This document shows, piece after piece, positions 1-9,147 of a stretch of DNA of 64,000 nucleotides. The notes beneath the pieces are model-generated. The model was not told the DNA's origin, searched no databases, and saw nothing but the letters and a program-made list of their open reading frames with translations. The stretch's first letter is position 1, and each line of letters starts with the position of its first letter. Source of the stretch: Micromonospora sp. U21. Its GTDB lineage: Bacteria > Actinomycetota > Actinomycetes > Mycobacteriales > Micromonosporaceae. Location: contig NZ_JAGPYK010000027.1 of NCBI RefSeq assembly GCF_018070045.1, forward strand, positions 1-64,000, written 5' to 3'. A program made the translations under genes and the position numbers.

Positions 1-105
1 AGGGAAGGCATGTCCAAGAAAGAGATCATCCGCTGCCTCAAGCGCTACGTCGCCCGCGAGCTCTACCAGCTCATCACAGCAAACGATCTTCAACTCGCGG
101 CTTGA
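1..105 (+). CDS. C-terminal end of an IS110-type transposase (5' end outside window)
   Basis: The reading frame is open from the first base and ends with TGA at 103-105, giving 34 residues. They include the run KKEIIRCLKRYVARELY, which resembles the conserved basic tail of IS110-family transposases. The part bearing the catalytic residues lies to the left of the window, so activity cannot be judged. No other gene of the element is visible downstream. The family call rests on this short tail alone. Confidence 0.5.
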   Translation, partial: REGMSKKEIIRCLKRYVARELYQLITANDLQLAA

Positions 106-679
106 CATCTATAGGAGCATCTTTGCCAGGGCCCTGGGCCGTAACCGTGCAGCTTGACCTGCTTCGACAGCCCGCACGGCTTAGAAAATGTGGACACGGG
201 CGGAAGCTGCTCGGCAGTGAGCTGGCTTTACCTGCGCCGCCACGCTGGCTGTCACGTCCAGTAGTTAACCGCCGTTGACCGCCGTCGCCCATCCCAACGG
301 GCACGCAACGGCACGGCGACCGAGAGATTATGGGATCAAAATGCCCGCCCCGCCGACCTTCGCGCGTGGGGGTCTAGCAGCGGAAATGCTCTCGACATCT
401 CACACTGCTCCCCCGCTGTCCGTCGACCTCTTGCGGACTAGATGCGGACCGCTCCAGGTTCGTCCGTCCGGCAACTGCCGGCGCAGGGCCGCTACGTCAC
501 AGCTCGCGTTCGCGCAATGGCGGCTACTCACGCCTTACGAGGCGGTTCAGGCCACGCTCTGTCCCAGCTTGCCCAAATGTCAACCTCGTCAGCCGACTCC
601 AGACCCATTGCCAACAGCAGAGAGATGACAGCGACCAGGCGGGTGAAAACCACAACCGAGGAGCCGTACAAGCCCTCCC
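106..679. other. No recognisable gene
   Basis: Short open frames on both strands have no recognisable motif, weak ribosome binding sites and codon use unlike the neighbours. The stretch lies between an IS tail and a minus-strand hypothetical gene and is probably IS flank or decayed sequence. Confidence 0.5.
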
Positions 680-1072
680 CTATGGCCCGATGACCAGACC
701 CCCAGCAAGATCGCGGCCTGCGGCGTGAAGGGCCTCGGCGTACTCCGGCTCTGTTAGCCCGAACGTGACTTCATCACACGGAACGGAGAGCGCAACGGGC
801 ACCGGATTAAGGTCGAGCTGGACCCCCGGAGAGTCGGTAGCACGCGCCATGAGCAAGCCATACGAGGACCGGTGCCCCAGACGGCCCCGGTACTCGACGC
901 CGACGACGTCAACCTCGGCCGGCATCGGACCGTCGCCACCAGCCCACGCGGTCAGGCTGGAAAACTCCCGCCGCCGAAACTCCCTCAGCATGGGCCGCAC
1001 CGTAGCGGGATGCCGTAAGCCTGGCGGCCTTGGGATTAGAAGAAGGTCGCGGATGGTTGGTCCGACGGTCAC
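680..1072 (-). CDS. Hypothetical protein, 130 aa
   Basis: A 130-residue frame beginning with GTG at 1072. Codons are strongly G/C-ending and the composition is balanced, as in a soluble cytoplasmic protein, with no signal peptide or membrane segment. The C-terminal half is acidic, around the motif FGLTEPEYAEALHAAG. I do not recognise the family. It is divergent from the zinc-knuckle gene at 1030 and overlaps that gene's poorly defined 5' end, so one of the two starts may be wrong. Confidence 0.55.
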   Translation of the reverse strand: MTVGPTIRDLLLIPRPPGLRHPATVRPMLREFRRREFSSLTAWAGGDGPMPAEVDVVGVEYRGRLGHRSSYGLLMARATDSPGVQLDLNPVPVALSVPCDEVTFGLTEPEYAEALHAAGRDLAGGLVIGP

Positions 1073-2931
1073 ACCCCCGGTCAGCCCGTCCGTGGTTGTC
1101 GGGCGTCGTCGGCGGCTGCGGCTTTCCTTGGCTGTACCGATGGCTGTACGACCAGCCGCAGCCGGTCCGCACGTGTTCCTCGTGCGCGGCGCAACGGCCC
1201 GCGAGCGCCATCACCGCGGACGGGCCGGTCTGCGCCGCGTGCTACCGGGCACCGGCCCGCCGCTGTGGTCGGTGCGGCCAGCACCGCCCCGTCGCCCGGC
1301 GAGCCGGCGGCGGCAGTCCGGACCTGTGTTACGGCTGCTATCAGGGGCAGGAGGTGGCCTGCTCGGTCTGCGGGCGGGTACGACCCTGCCACCGAGCGGG
1401 CTCTGGACGTCCGATCTGCAATGCTGCCGACCGCGTCCGCCGAGGACCTGCTTCCGCTGCGGCCGCAGCCGCCCGGTTCAGGCGGAATGGCCAGCCGGTC
1501 CCGTCTGCGTTGGCTGCTACGAGTACGTCCGTCGGCATCCCGCCGAATGCCGCACCTGCCACCAGGTCCGGCCGCTGATCGCCCGGAACGGCGAAGGCGG
1601 ATCAGTCTGTGGGCCCTGCGTCGGGGTCGACCTGACCGACACCTGCCGGGACTGCGGTCGAGCGGAGAGATCCACTGCGACCGGCGCTGCTTCCACTGTG
1701 TCCTGGCCGAACGCCTCACCGACCTGCTCACCGGACCCGATGGTCAGGTCGCCGAGCAACTCCGTCCGCTGCAGGAAGCGCTGACCGGGGTCGGCAACCC
1801 CGCGACGGTCCTCGGCTGGCTCGCCAAGAGCCGTTCGGCGAAGCTCCTGCGCGAGTTCGCCATCACCACCGCGCCCCTCACCCACGACATCCTTGACCAA
1901 CAGCCACAGACCCAGCCCCTGCACTACATCCGCGAAGTCCTCGTCACCACCGGCGTCCTCCCGCCCCGCGAAGAACATCTCGAACGGCTCGGCCCCTGGC
2001 TTGACCGGATCCTCGCCGGCAAGCCCAGCCATCACGTCCGAACCGTCAAGCCGTTCGCCCAGTGGTTCGTCATCCGCCGCGCCCGCCGCTCCGCCACTCG
2101 CAACGGGGACTACCGCCGCGGCAGCGCCGATCACGCACGCGCCCGGATCCTGACCGCGTTGGAACTGCTCAGTTGGCTCGACCAGCGCGATCTGACCCTG
2201 GACACACTCACGCAACCCCGTCCTCGACCGGTGGCTGGAGGAGGGTGCGACCACACGTCGCTCGGTCCGCTACTTCCTGGCCTGGGCCCACGACCGCGGA
2301 TTGGTCACCGGGCTCGATGTCCCGATGGCCGCCAGGACGGCACCGGCGATCCTCCTCGAGGAAGACGACCGCGCCGCCCAACTGCGTCGCTGCTTCACCG
2401 ACGAGACTCTTCCCCTGGATCTGCGCGTTGCCGGAGCCCTGATCCTGCTGCTCGCGCTGCCGCTGACCCGGGTGCTCCACCTACGCGGCGCTGACCTCCT
2501 ACGCGATCCCGACCACACTCACCTCCTGATCGACGGCCACCAACTCCGCCTACCACCCCGCCTCGCCGATCTGATCCACCGGCTTCAGAACCACGCAGGC
2601 GTCCGATCCACCCTGACTCGGATCAACACGTCCCCGGGCTGGCTGTTCCCCGGGCAGATCGCGACCCGGCCAGCCCACGACAACGCCATCGCCACACGGC
2701 TAAAACGCGCCGGCATCAACACCTTCGCGGGACGCAACGCAGCCCGGCTCGCACTCGCCGCCGAACTTCCCGCCTCCGTCCTGGCTGACCTGACCGGTCT
2801 GCACATCACCACCGCCGTGCGATGGACGGCCTGGGCCAAGCGTGACTGGGCGCAGTTCGTGGCTACACGCGGCGACGACAGCTCCAACGAACCCCACCGG
2901 CCTGACGGCCACGACATCCTGGAGAGGGAGC
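1030..2931 (+). pseudogene. Zinc-knuckle array fused to a tyrosine-recombinase-like domain, frameshifted
   Basis: Three frames must be joined to read one protein. The N-terminal third is an array of about six CxxC...CxxC knuckles. The C-terminal part (about 2215-2880) has the integrase-like run LALPLTRVLHLRGADL followed by a WLFPG segment and a GLHITTAVRW tail, typical of a large actinobacterial recombinase-like family. That tail lacks the usual His-x-x-Arg...Tyr catalytic set, so strand exchange is doubtful. Apparent lesions are one base lost near 1422 (restoring it gives CNAC), one lost near 1668 (gives CGRAGEIHC) and one extra C in the run at 2215-2218. The start is uncertain (TTG at 1030 or later) and the 3' end runs into the TIR gene. 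It is either a decayed gene or an intact gene with sequencing indels. Confidence 0.6.
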
Positions 2932-3720
2932 ATGAACTTCCAGCACTTCGACCTCGGTCAGCTCAAGCGCGGCGCCACCGTCGTCGTCCAGCTCCGTGGG
3001 AACGCCGCGAACGTGCGCTTGATGGACTCAAGCAACTTCTCCAGCTACAAGAACGGCCGTGCGCATCGCTACGCCGGAGGCCTCGTGACCAAGTCGCCTG
3101 TCCGGCTCCCAATCCCACGCGACGGCCGCTGGCACGTGACGATCGACATGGCGGGCCTGCGCGGATCAGTGCGGGCCACCGTGTCCGTCGAGCCGCCGCC
3201 GCTTCCGAGACTGCGCAGCAGCAGTACGACCGCCCCGCTGAGTCAGATCCGCCACGAAGCACCACCCTCCCTCGACGCCGACGACTCCCGGGTCTGGGAT
3301 GTCTTCATCTCGCACGCCAGCGAGGACAAACCAGCGGTCGTCACTCCACTCGCCGAGCACCTGCGAGAGCTGGGTGTGACCGTCTGGCTCGACGCGTTCG
3401 AACTGCGCATCGGCGACAGCCTCCGCCGCAAGATCGATGCCGGCTTAGCCCGCAGCCGATTCGGCATCGTAGTGCTTTCCCAGTCCTTCTTCCGAAAAGG
3501 CTGGCCCCAGTACGAACTTGACGGTCTCATCACCATGCAGGTCTCCGGCAAACAGAGCCTGCTGCCCATCTGGCACGAGATCACCAAGGACGAAGTGATG
3601 AGCCAGAGCCCATCCCTCGCAGACAAGATCGCCCGCAGTACTGCTCAGTACACCATCGAGGAGATCGCCACCGAGATCGCCGACGTCGTCCGGCCTGACC
3701 TCGACGCGGGTGCGGCCTGA
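2932..3720 (+). CDS. DUF1883-TIR domain protein
   Basis: 262 residues; ATG at 2932 follows GGAGAGGGAG. Residues 1-85 match the DUF1883 pattern (NFQHFDLGQL, NAANVRLMDSSNF, then a basic beta-rich segment). A Pro/Ser-rich linker follows, then a TIR domain from about residue 120 (VWDVFISHASEDK, VWLDAFELRIGDSL, GIVVLSQSFF). The Glu in the QYELDGL helix is at the position of the catalytic glutamate of TIR NADases. Bacterial TIR proteins of this build often act in anti-phage or signalling NAD+ cleavage; for this protein that is inference. It follows the recombinase-like pseudogene directly and may once have been translationally coupled to it. No membrane segment is seen. Confidence 0.85.
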   Translation: MNFQHFDLGQLKRGATVVVQLRGNAANVRLMDSSNFSSYKNGRAHRYAGGLVTKSPVRLPIPRDGRWHVTIDMAGLRGSVRATVSVEPPPLPRLRSSSTTAPLSQIRHEAPPSLDADDSRVWDVFISHASEDKPAVVTPLAEHLRELGVTVWLDAFELRIGDSLRRKIDAGLARSRFGIVVLSQSFFRKGWPQYELDGLITMQVSGKQSLLPIWHEITKDEVMSQSPSLADKIARSTAQYTIEEIATEIADVVRPDLDAGAA

Positions 3721-3894
3721 GGAATACCGCACGCTACGAATAAGTGTTCTCCGCCAGTACACCCCGAGGCCAAGCCGGCCATCTGCCGCGGCTTCGCCGA
3801 CCGCTACCGGACTCAGGCACTACAACTCATCGAACGGCTCTTCGGCTTCGTCGAGGTCGATCCGCCGGACACCAGCGAGAGGACAGTCGTGTGA
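3721..3894 (+). pseudogene. C-terminal gene fragment
   Basis: Immediately after the TIR stop, and in the same frame, an open stretch of about 57 codons ends with TGA at 3892-3894. It has coding-like composition (HPEAKPAICRGFADRYR and ALQLIERLFGFVEVD). No start codon or ribosome site precedes it, so it looks like the tail of a gene whose front was deleted. The family is not recognised. Confidence 0.35.
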
Positions 3895-4169
3895 CGTTAT
3901 AGCTCGTGCGCAAGTACACCGGCCATGACGTCACCGGCGCCGTGACCGCCGCCGCCGAGATGGAGCAGCTCTACAGCGAACTGAAGCCGCCGCTCCGGCG
4001 GTGTCGCCGCCTGGGCAGGGTGGTGCCGTTGCACCAGCAGCATGTGCTCGTTGAGCGGATCCGCGTCGGCCTGGTAGCAGGCCTGCTGCAAGATCTGTCG
4101 GTAGCGCGTAACTATCGCCGGCTGGTCGCGGCGCCGTAGCCGGCGACGCTTAACGTGGCCGCCCGCCCG
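3895..4169. other. Unassigned stretch
   Basis: Open frames exist on both strands (plus 3906-4139, minus 3897-4091). Neither has a ribosome binding site or a recognisable motif. It may be another gene remnant. Confidence 0.3.
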
Positions 4170-4760
4170 TTAGTTGCCAGTTGCGGCGGTGCCGGAGTGG
4201 ATCTGTGGGCTGCTTGGAGTCTGCGCCGGGGTGCGGTATGTCTTGACAGCCCGCTCGGGCCAGAACCCCAACAGCGTCTTCATTTGGCCGACCTGCCGGA
4301 CGGCGCCGACGGCGGATACGATCCCGCAGTTGTAGTCGACCCTTACCGTGACTTTGGTGTCGTCTGGGTAGCCAAGGATGACTTGATATTGATCATGACC
4401 CGCGAGCGTGCAAGCGTTGCTTTCAAGGTCGGCCGGGTCGAGCGTGTTCAGGTAATCGGCCAGACCGTCCATCTTGTCAGCGGCTAACGGGATCGGTTGA
4501 CGCAGTGGGTACTGGTCTCCGGTACGCGGAAATGAGTACACGCACAGCAGCGCCGTCGAGCTTCCCTCGGGCACGAGGTCACCGTAGCGGCTGGCCTTGG
4601 TGGGTGCGTTGTTCACGAATGTGGCAGGACAGGTGGGCGGGCCGGGCTGCTTCACGGCCGCGGTGTCATCCTCGGCCCCACACGCCGCCAGCAAAACGAT
4701 AAGCCCTGGGATGACTCCCATCCGGACGATCAGCGATAATCCATGAAAACTGGCTGGCAT
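4170..4760 (-). CDS. Secreted lipoprotein, 196 aa
   Basis: ATG at 4760 is preceded by AAAGGGG at good spacing. The N-terminus is a lipoprotein signal peptide with a hydrophobic stretch ending in the lipobox LAAC (residues 24-27), so the mature protein should be lipid-anchored outside the membrane. The exported part resembles the many actinobacterial DUF3558-like lipoproteins of unknown function (CPATFVNN near the start, LCVYSF, then a beta-rich region with two further Cys). The C-terminus is Thr/Ser/Pro-rich. It lies 85 bp downstream of the protease gene in the same orientation, which suggests co-transcription. Confidence 0.75.
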   Translation of the reverse strand: MPASFHGLSLIVRMGVIPGLIVLLAACGAEDDTAAVKQPGPPTCPATFVNNAPTKASRYGDLVPEGSSTALLCVYSFPRTGDQYPLRQPIPLAADKMDGLADYLNTLDPADLESNACTLAGHDQYQVILGYPDDTKVTVRVDYNCGIVSAVGAVRQVGQMKTLLGFWPERAVKTYRTPAQTPSSPQIHSGTAATGN

Positions 4761-4845
4761 ACCGCCCCTTTGATTTCGAGTAATAGCGCTGCTCGGGCGC
4801 CCAACTTAAAGTTGGGCGCCCGAGGTGGTGCCGGTGGTTACGATA

Positions 4846-6132
4846 TCACTGAGTCAGCGGGGTTGCGGCCAACGGGCCGCCAACGACCTGGTCCAAATCC
4901 GCGAAGTACAAATAATAAGGGGCGTTACCCCCCGCCGTGACAGTTCCCTTGGCCCGCACGCCATCTCCGTCGAGCGAGAAGACGGGACCACCGCTGTCCC
5001 CGTTCTGACCGGCCGCGAGGTGGTTGATCTGTTCCACCAGACCCAAATCGCTCATATATGTGAGCTCGCCATCGGAGTCCACACCCTTGATCGTGTACTC
5101 TCCGCCTTGGGTCTTAAGGCCGCAGATGGTACCGCTCCTTGACCCCGATTGGCAAAGCAATTCATTGACCGCCCGGTAACCCCAGCTATGCACGGGCTTT
5201 CTGATTGTGGTGTTGACCCCGCCATCGTAGATCCAGGCCTCTCCGGGGGCGTCGATTAGCAGGACATCATGTTCCCAGTCCTCTTGATAGACCGGGCCGA
5301 TCTGCTCAAAGTAGGTATCGCCGTCAAAGTGGCCGTTGAAGGCCACGTCCGGTGCCGTCATACAATGCGCTGCGGTGAGCATGTACGTCCGCGAATTCTT
5401 CGCCACGGTGAACCCGGTCGTGCACCAATCCGACCTTTTCTCTAGGTCGCGCCAAGTTTCGAACTGTGCGCCCCCACTCCACGGCGAAAAGTCGCTCTCC
5501 CGGCTCAGCGGGTTGATGGGTGCCGTCGCGGTGGTCATCTTTACCGGCACGCCCAAGTTCAGGCCGCCCACCAAGCTGTCCGCGTCTTTACTGGTCAGGC
5601 CCTTGTTGGCCAGCTTGGCCCGCATCTTCTCGGCGGTTGCGGTGGGCATGCGCTCCACGTGCAACCCAGACCCGTCGTCCCGCGTTCCGATCGCCTGGAT
5701 GGTGCTGTGCTCCCGCTTATCCGCAGCCTCCAGTTGTGCCTGCGCCCGATGCAGTTCAGCGCGTGAGAAGGCAGCCATCTTTACCGTCACGGGCCCAATC
5801 CGGCGGGCGTCGGCAACCGCGCTGGCCATGGCGGCCGGCAGTGAACCTTTGTAATACAACGTGACGCCGTCTCCCTCGTACGCCACGCCAGCGTAACCTG
5901 AAGTCTTTGGCAGCTTCATAGCGGCCTCGAGTAGAGCTTGCGCCGCTGGGTGCAGCTTCTCCTGCCGACGCATTTCGGCGAGCAGTTCCGGGCTCTGGTT
6001 GTCGGTCAGTTGCGGGTCGTTGGCCGCTGGTGCGGGCGGATCCGCCTGCACAGCCCCAGGCGCGATCGATAACGCCAGTAGCAATGCGCTGAAGGCTATT
6101 GCGAACCGTCGACGAGATCGGCTTCGTGTCAT
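4846..6132 (-). CDS. Secreted trypsin/streptogrisin-like serine protease
   Basis: I chose ATG 6132 over the upstream 6240 because GAGGAGAG precedes it and the signal peptide then starts properly (MTRSRSRRRFAIAFSALLL..., cleavage after VQA). The 428-residue product has a Gln/Ala/Glu-rich pro-region (about 30-205) and an S1-type catalytic domain with the triad His256 (TAAHC), Asp289 (EHDVLLID) and Ser380 (GQNGDSGGPVF). Cys residues bracket the domain. The layout of propeptide plus chymotrypsin fold matches secreted actinobacterial proteases of the S1 family. Substrate is unknown. The lipoprotein gene lies just downstream. Confidence 0.88.
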   Translation of the reverse strand: MTRSRSRRRFAIAFSALLLALSIAPGAVQADPPAPAANDPQLTDNQSPELLAEMRRQEKLHPAAQALLEAAMKLPKTSGYAGVAYEGDGVTLYYKGSLPAAMASAVADARRIGPVTVKMAAFSRAELHRAQAQLEAADKREHSTIQAIGTRDDGSGLHVERMPTATAEKMRAKLANKGLTSKDADSLVGGLNLGVPVKMTTATAPINPLSRESDFSPWSGGAQFETWRDLEKRSDWCTTGFTVAKNSRTYMLTAAHCMTAPDVAFNGHFDGDTYFEQIGPVYQEDWEHDVLLIDAPGEAWIYDGGVNTTIRKPVHSWGYRAVNELLCQSGSRSGTICGLKTQGGEYTIKGVDSDGELTYMSDLGLVEQINHLAAGQNGDSGGPVFSLDGDGVRAKGTVTAGGNAPYYLYFADLDQVVGGPLAATPLTQ

Positions 6133-6561
6133 TGCTCTCCTCACGCTGACGTCGGAAGCAATCAAAGCATCCGACTCCGCTTCGTTCTTAGGCTTGACAC
6201 CCGGAAACTGGGGTGGCGCACGGCCGAATATCCGCCGCAATCACACGACAGAGAGTAGAAACGCCAATGCATGGTGGCACATTGGGCTCGATTGCTAAAT
6301 CGGTTTACCCCCGTGTTCCGATGTGAGGACAACGACGCCGAATGTCCTGACTCGAAGCTAGTCGATCATCTCATTAGTGTCAATGCATCGTGTAACCGTG
6401 TCGTCTCCGGTACGCCCAGAGCTCAACGCCGCTGTTGCCGCCGGTAGTCGGGCGGCGATCGCGGCCAGCAGCGCGGGCCTGTTGCTTTTTCGGTGAGCAC
6501 GTAGTCCGTGCCCCGGTCCTGCGCAGGTAGGCGGCGATGTCACCGCTGGGTCGTTGGGCGA

Positions 6562-6656
6562 AAGTCACTTCCGGTATCCGGAAAATTCACCTCTGGCAGA
6601 TGGGCAAAGTGACTTCCGGTACTACCGAATGCGACCCGCGATACCGGAAGTGACTT
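6562..6656. repeat. Inverted and direct 16-bp repeats, probable transposon-end remnant
   Basis: The 16-mer AAGTCACTTCCGGTAT at 6562-6577 recurs exactly as its reverse complement at 6641-6656. A one-mismatch direct copy (AAGTGACTTCCGGT) lies at 6607-6620. Clustered direct plus inverted repeats of this size are typical of ends of IS21-like elements, which carry several transposase binding sites. No transposase gene is adjacent. Confidence 0.45.
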
Positions 6657-6659
6657 ACG

Positions 6660-7057
6660 TCACCCGGGCTGGTCACTAGTCGTCCAGCCAAGCCGCCGGA
6701 ACGCCTTACACCGGTCCCCGCCCAACTGCTCACACGGCACGGCACGGCGCCGGCGGCCACCTGACGCTCGCTTCACTGAGTCAGGCGCGACACCTCGCCC
6801 CGGGCCCTTCAACGTCCGGGGCGGCGGGCAGAAGCACATCCGGGCGAGGTTGAACATCACCGGTCCGTGGTTCTGCACGACGCAGGTGCCCTGGGGATTG
6901 AACAGCTTGCCGCAGCCGACTCAGGGAACTTGCAGCCGTGCGGCCCGGGGACCGGCAGCGACTGCCAGTCCGCCGGGATCAGGAGTTGGTACTCGTCGGC
7001 CATGCGTCGGTGCGCCACCCCGAACGTGACCCGCTCGGCCATGCCTAAGCCAACCAT
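6660..7057 (-). pseudogene. Disrupted hypothetical gene with Cys-rich segment
   Basis: Two minus-strand frames join plausibly near 6895. One gives MADEYQLLIPADWQSLPVPG and then GCKFPE. The other continues CGKLFNPQGTC and VQNHGPVMFNLARMCFC. Together they suggest a Cys-containing domain interrupted by an indel. The family is not recognised and the 3' end is undefined. Confidence 0.3.
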
Positions 7058-7300
7058 GGCCTTCTACGCGGAACAGAGGGGTCAAGTTTGAGCCGGCGTT
7101 GACAGTTGTCATGGCGGCCGCGTCCCGCCGCCAGTTCGGCAAGACCTTGTGGAAGGCCCGCAAGGGCAAGGAGGTTTCGTACGTATGCCGCGCGCACCTG
7201 GCACACAAGGCCGGATCGCTCCGCCTCGAAGCCTCGCAGGGGGCAACGCGGAGGCCGGATCGATCGTTACGATGCCTCCCTCAATCACTGGGGAGGATGA

Positions 7301-7897
7301 ATGGAAGACATCGACGTGCCTGTCGCCTGGGCGAGCACCCACGGACACACGCTGCCCGGCGTCTGCGCCCGCCACGGCGAGCCGGCCGAGGAGATCCACC
7401 ACCCCAGGTTCGGCCGGACGTCGCCTGGCTGGACACTGATCGCGGCAGTCACCTCGCTGGTATTGGCGTTTCTCCTCGGCGTGGCGGTGGCGCCCATGCT
7501 CGCACCCTTACCAGTCGTCGCGTTCGTCGCCATCGTCATAAACATGCGGTCAATCCAGGTCGCCTGGCCCTACTGCGCGCGGTGCGTGCTCCTCCACCAC
7601 CGGGTGAAGGTCCTCGGCCGCGTGGCGGGCGCGCTCACACTGCTGGGCACGTTCGCAGCCGTATCGCGCATGCGTGCCAACGGCGTGGACGGCACCATGC
7701 TATGGGTGACGGCCGCGTTGCTGCTCGCCGCACTGGTCATGGCCCTGGTGATGGCGGCGTTCTCCTGGCAACGGCTCGCCGGGGCGCAGGTGTCGCGGGA
7801 CCAGCTCTCCGTACGGGTAAAGGCGCACCCACGGTTCGCCGCCGAGGTCCGGGAGCGGCTCGCGGCAGAGCGGGCAGCCGCTGGCCACATTCGGTAG
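7301..7897 (+). CDS. Integral membrane protein, 198 aa
   Basis: ATG at 7301 follows GGGGAGG at 7290-7296. The first 40 residues carry a Cys/His pattern (GVCARHGEPAEEIHH) and a second Cys pair lies at YCARCVLLHH. Hydrophobic segments near residues 44-82, 105-123 and 133-156 suggest four membrane helices, followed by a cytoplasmic Arg/Glu-rich tail. The function is not recognised. The gene stops five bases before the tRNA-Gly fragment at 7902, so it sits on the chromosomal side of a former integration site. Confidence 0.7.
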   Translation: MEDIDVPVAWASTHGHTLPGVCARHGEPAEEIHHPRFGRTSPGWTLIAAVTSLVLAFLLGVAVAPMLAPLPVVAFVAIVINMRSIQVAWPYCARCVLLHHRVKVLGRVAGALTLLGTFAAVSRMRANGVDGTMLWVTAALLLAALVMALVMAAFSWQRLAGAQVSRDQLSVRVKAHPRFAAEVRERLAAERAAAGHIR

Positions 7898-7901
7898 GTG
7901 A

Positions 7902-7936
7902 AGCGGGTGACGGGAATCGAACCCGCACTGCCAGCT
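7902..7936 (-). other. tRNA-Gly 3'-half: attachment-site scar
   Basis: Read on the minus strand, this is the 3' half of a glycine-type tRNA: the 3' side of the anticodon stem (AGCTGGC), then the T arm GCGGG-TTCGATT-CCCGT, the acceptor strand CACCCGC and discriminator U. The 5' half (expected to open with GCGGGTG) is absent: sequence beyond 7936 diverges. A 3' tRNA half without its 5' half is the usual footprint of integrase-mediated insertion. The element should lie to the right (higher coordinates) and an intact tRNA-Gly at its far end, outside the window. The isoacceptor is inferred from the acceptor and T-arm sequence. Confidence 0.7.
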
Positions 7937-8109
7937 GACCCGAAAGTGGGCTCCCCAGCCGACGGCCAGAGTGACAAACTGCAGGTAACAGCTATGGCCC
8001 GCCATGCTCCCACCCCGCGCCACGGCTTTGATTGCGGGCCTCGGGCGGTTGGCGTGTCCATTTTCCCGCATGTGCGGCGCCCCGAAGAGACCCAGGAACA
8101 GCTTGGGAA

Positions 8110-8778
8110 TTATCGATCTGGGGCTGCCCTCCTGGCTTGGCGGCCCGCTCTCTCGGCGGTCTCTCGTGGCCTCGGCTGGCCCATGCTGTCCTCGCCCAAT
8201 GGCGCGCTAATGGCACGGCGGGTGCTCGCTGCGATCGCCGGCCGAGCGATCGCCGACCCCTGCGTTGCAAAGATCAAGACTGCTGTCGGCGGGCGTCGAC
8301 TACTGCCGCTGATCTGCTCGATCTGTTGCATCGCCGTCGGGCCGTCGAAATCTGCCACCACGAACTGGCACGTGTTGCTGGACAGCAGCGGGTACAGCCC
8401 CATGAACACGTCACCGACGAGATGCGCGGCGACGACCTCCGGCGTGCGGGGCAAGTACGCGACGCCGCGCCGATCCATGCCCTTTCGCCACCCGCCGGCA
8501 ACTGCGGGCATCCACCCGGCAGCGCCGGTGCGGGCGTTCTCCCATCGCACGGCGTACACGTCGACGCGGGCCCGGAACCAATCGGCGAACAGCGCCAGCT
8601 TGTCCCCCACCGGCGAGGCCATCGTGACCAACCCTGGCGCAGCGACCGACGCGGACAGCTGCTCCGGCACCGGACTCGTGTCCTGACCGCGCAGTTCCAG
8701 CAGGCGCGACAGCCGGGCGTTCTCCGCTCGCAACCGCTCCACCTCGCGGCGAAGGCCGACGAATTCGTCCACGGAACC
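8110..8778 (-). pseudogene. Truncated TOTE-type archaeo-eukaryotic primase
   Basis: GTG at 8778, eight bases after GAGG, opens a frame with a coiled-coil-like N-terminus (LRREVERLRAENARLSRLL). It continues with the start of the archaeo-eukaryotic primase domain of TOTE conflict-system proteins: LFADWFRARVDVYAVRWENARTG shortened, GLYPLL and VVADFDGP. The domain stops around residue 151 and is followed by about 70 unrelated residues to the stop at 8110. Full family members are about 1000 residues with a helicase C-terminus, so most of the primase and all of the helicase are missing. It is divergent from the operon starting at 8842, with 63 bp between starts. The decay adjoins the tRNA-Gly scar, which suggests an island edge. 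Confidence 0.7.
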
Positions 8779-8841
8779 CACCGGACCATCCTCGGGTATC
8801 GGGCTTCGAACACCCCGGGGCGGATCCGCTATTCTCCGCCG

Positions 8842-9141
8842 ATGGCATCGGAGCGGGATGCGGCGATCGAAGAGGCCACCGTCGACGCGTACAACGACGA
8901 CGAACAGCTCACCGGCCTGTTCACCATGATCGAAGAGCATCTGGCGGTGCCATTCACCACCACCGTCCTCGGCATGGAGGTAATTATGCAGAAGGTCGAC
9001 CTCACCGCCGACAGCATCGTCGCGGTCTGCGCCCGGGGCCGCCACCGGCAGAGGATCGACCTGCTCGACCTGCCGCTGCCCACCCCTGCACCGGATGGCG
9101 CCGCCTGGATCGACGCCTACCGGCACTGGGCGGGGCGGTAA
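8842..9141 (+). CDS. Small acidic protein of the actinobacterial 'calcium-binding' family, 99 aa
   Basis: ATG at 8842. The sequence (EEATVDAYNDDEQLTGLFTM, then VPFTTTVLGMEV and VCARGRHRQRI) matches a short conserved family often labelled calcium-binding protein. The label is historical and no EF-hand loop is visible. It has an acidic N-terminal helix, then a small beta domain like an SH3 fold, and a C-terminal WIDAYRHW. It ends six bases before the next gene, so it is the first gene of a three-gene unit. Its molecular role is not established. Confidence 0.75.
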   Translation: MASERDAAIEEATVDAYNDDEQLTGLFTMIEEHLAVPFTTTVLGMEVIMQKVDLTADSIVAVCARGRHRQRIDLLDLPLPTPAPDGAAWIDAYRHWAGR

Positions 9142-9147
9142 GCCGCG

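Larger units (their letters stand above)
6241..7300. other. Gene-poor stretch with remnants
   Basis: No intact gene is supported in this kilobase. It contains a set of short inverted and direct repeats (6562-6656), a disrupted minus-strand frame (6660-7057) and the ribosome binding site of the membrane protein starting at 7301. Confidence 0.5.
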
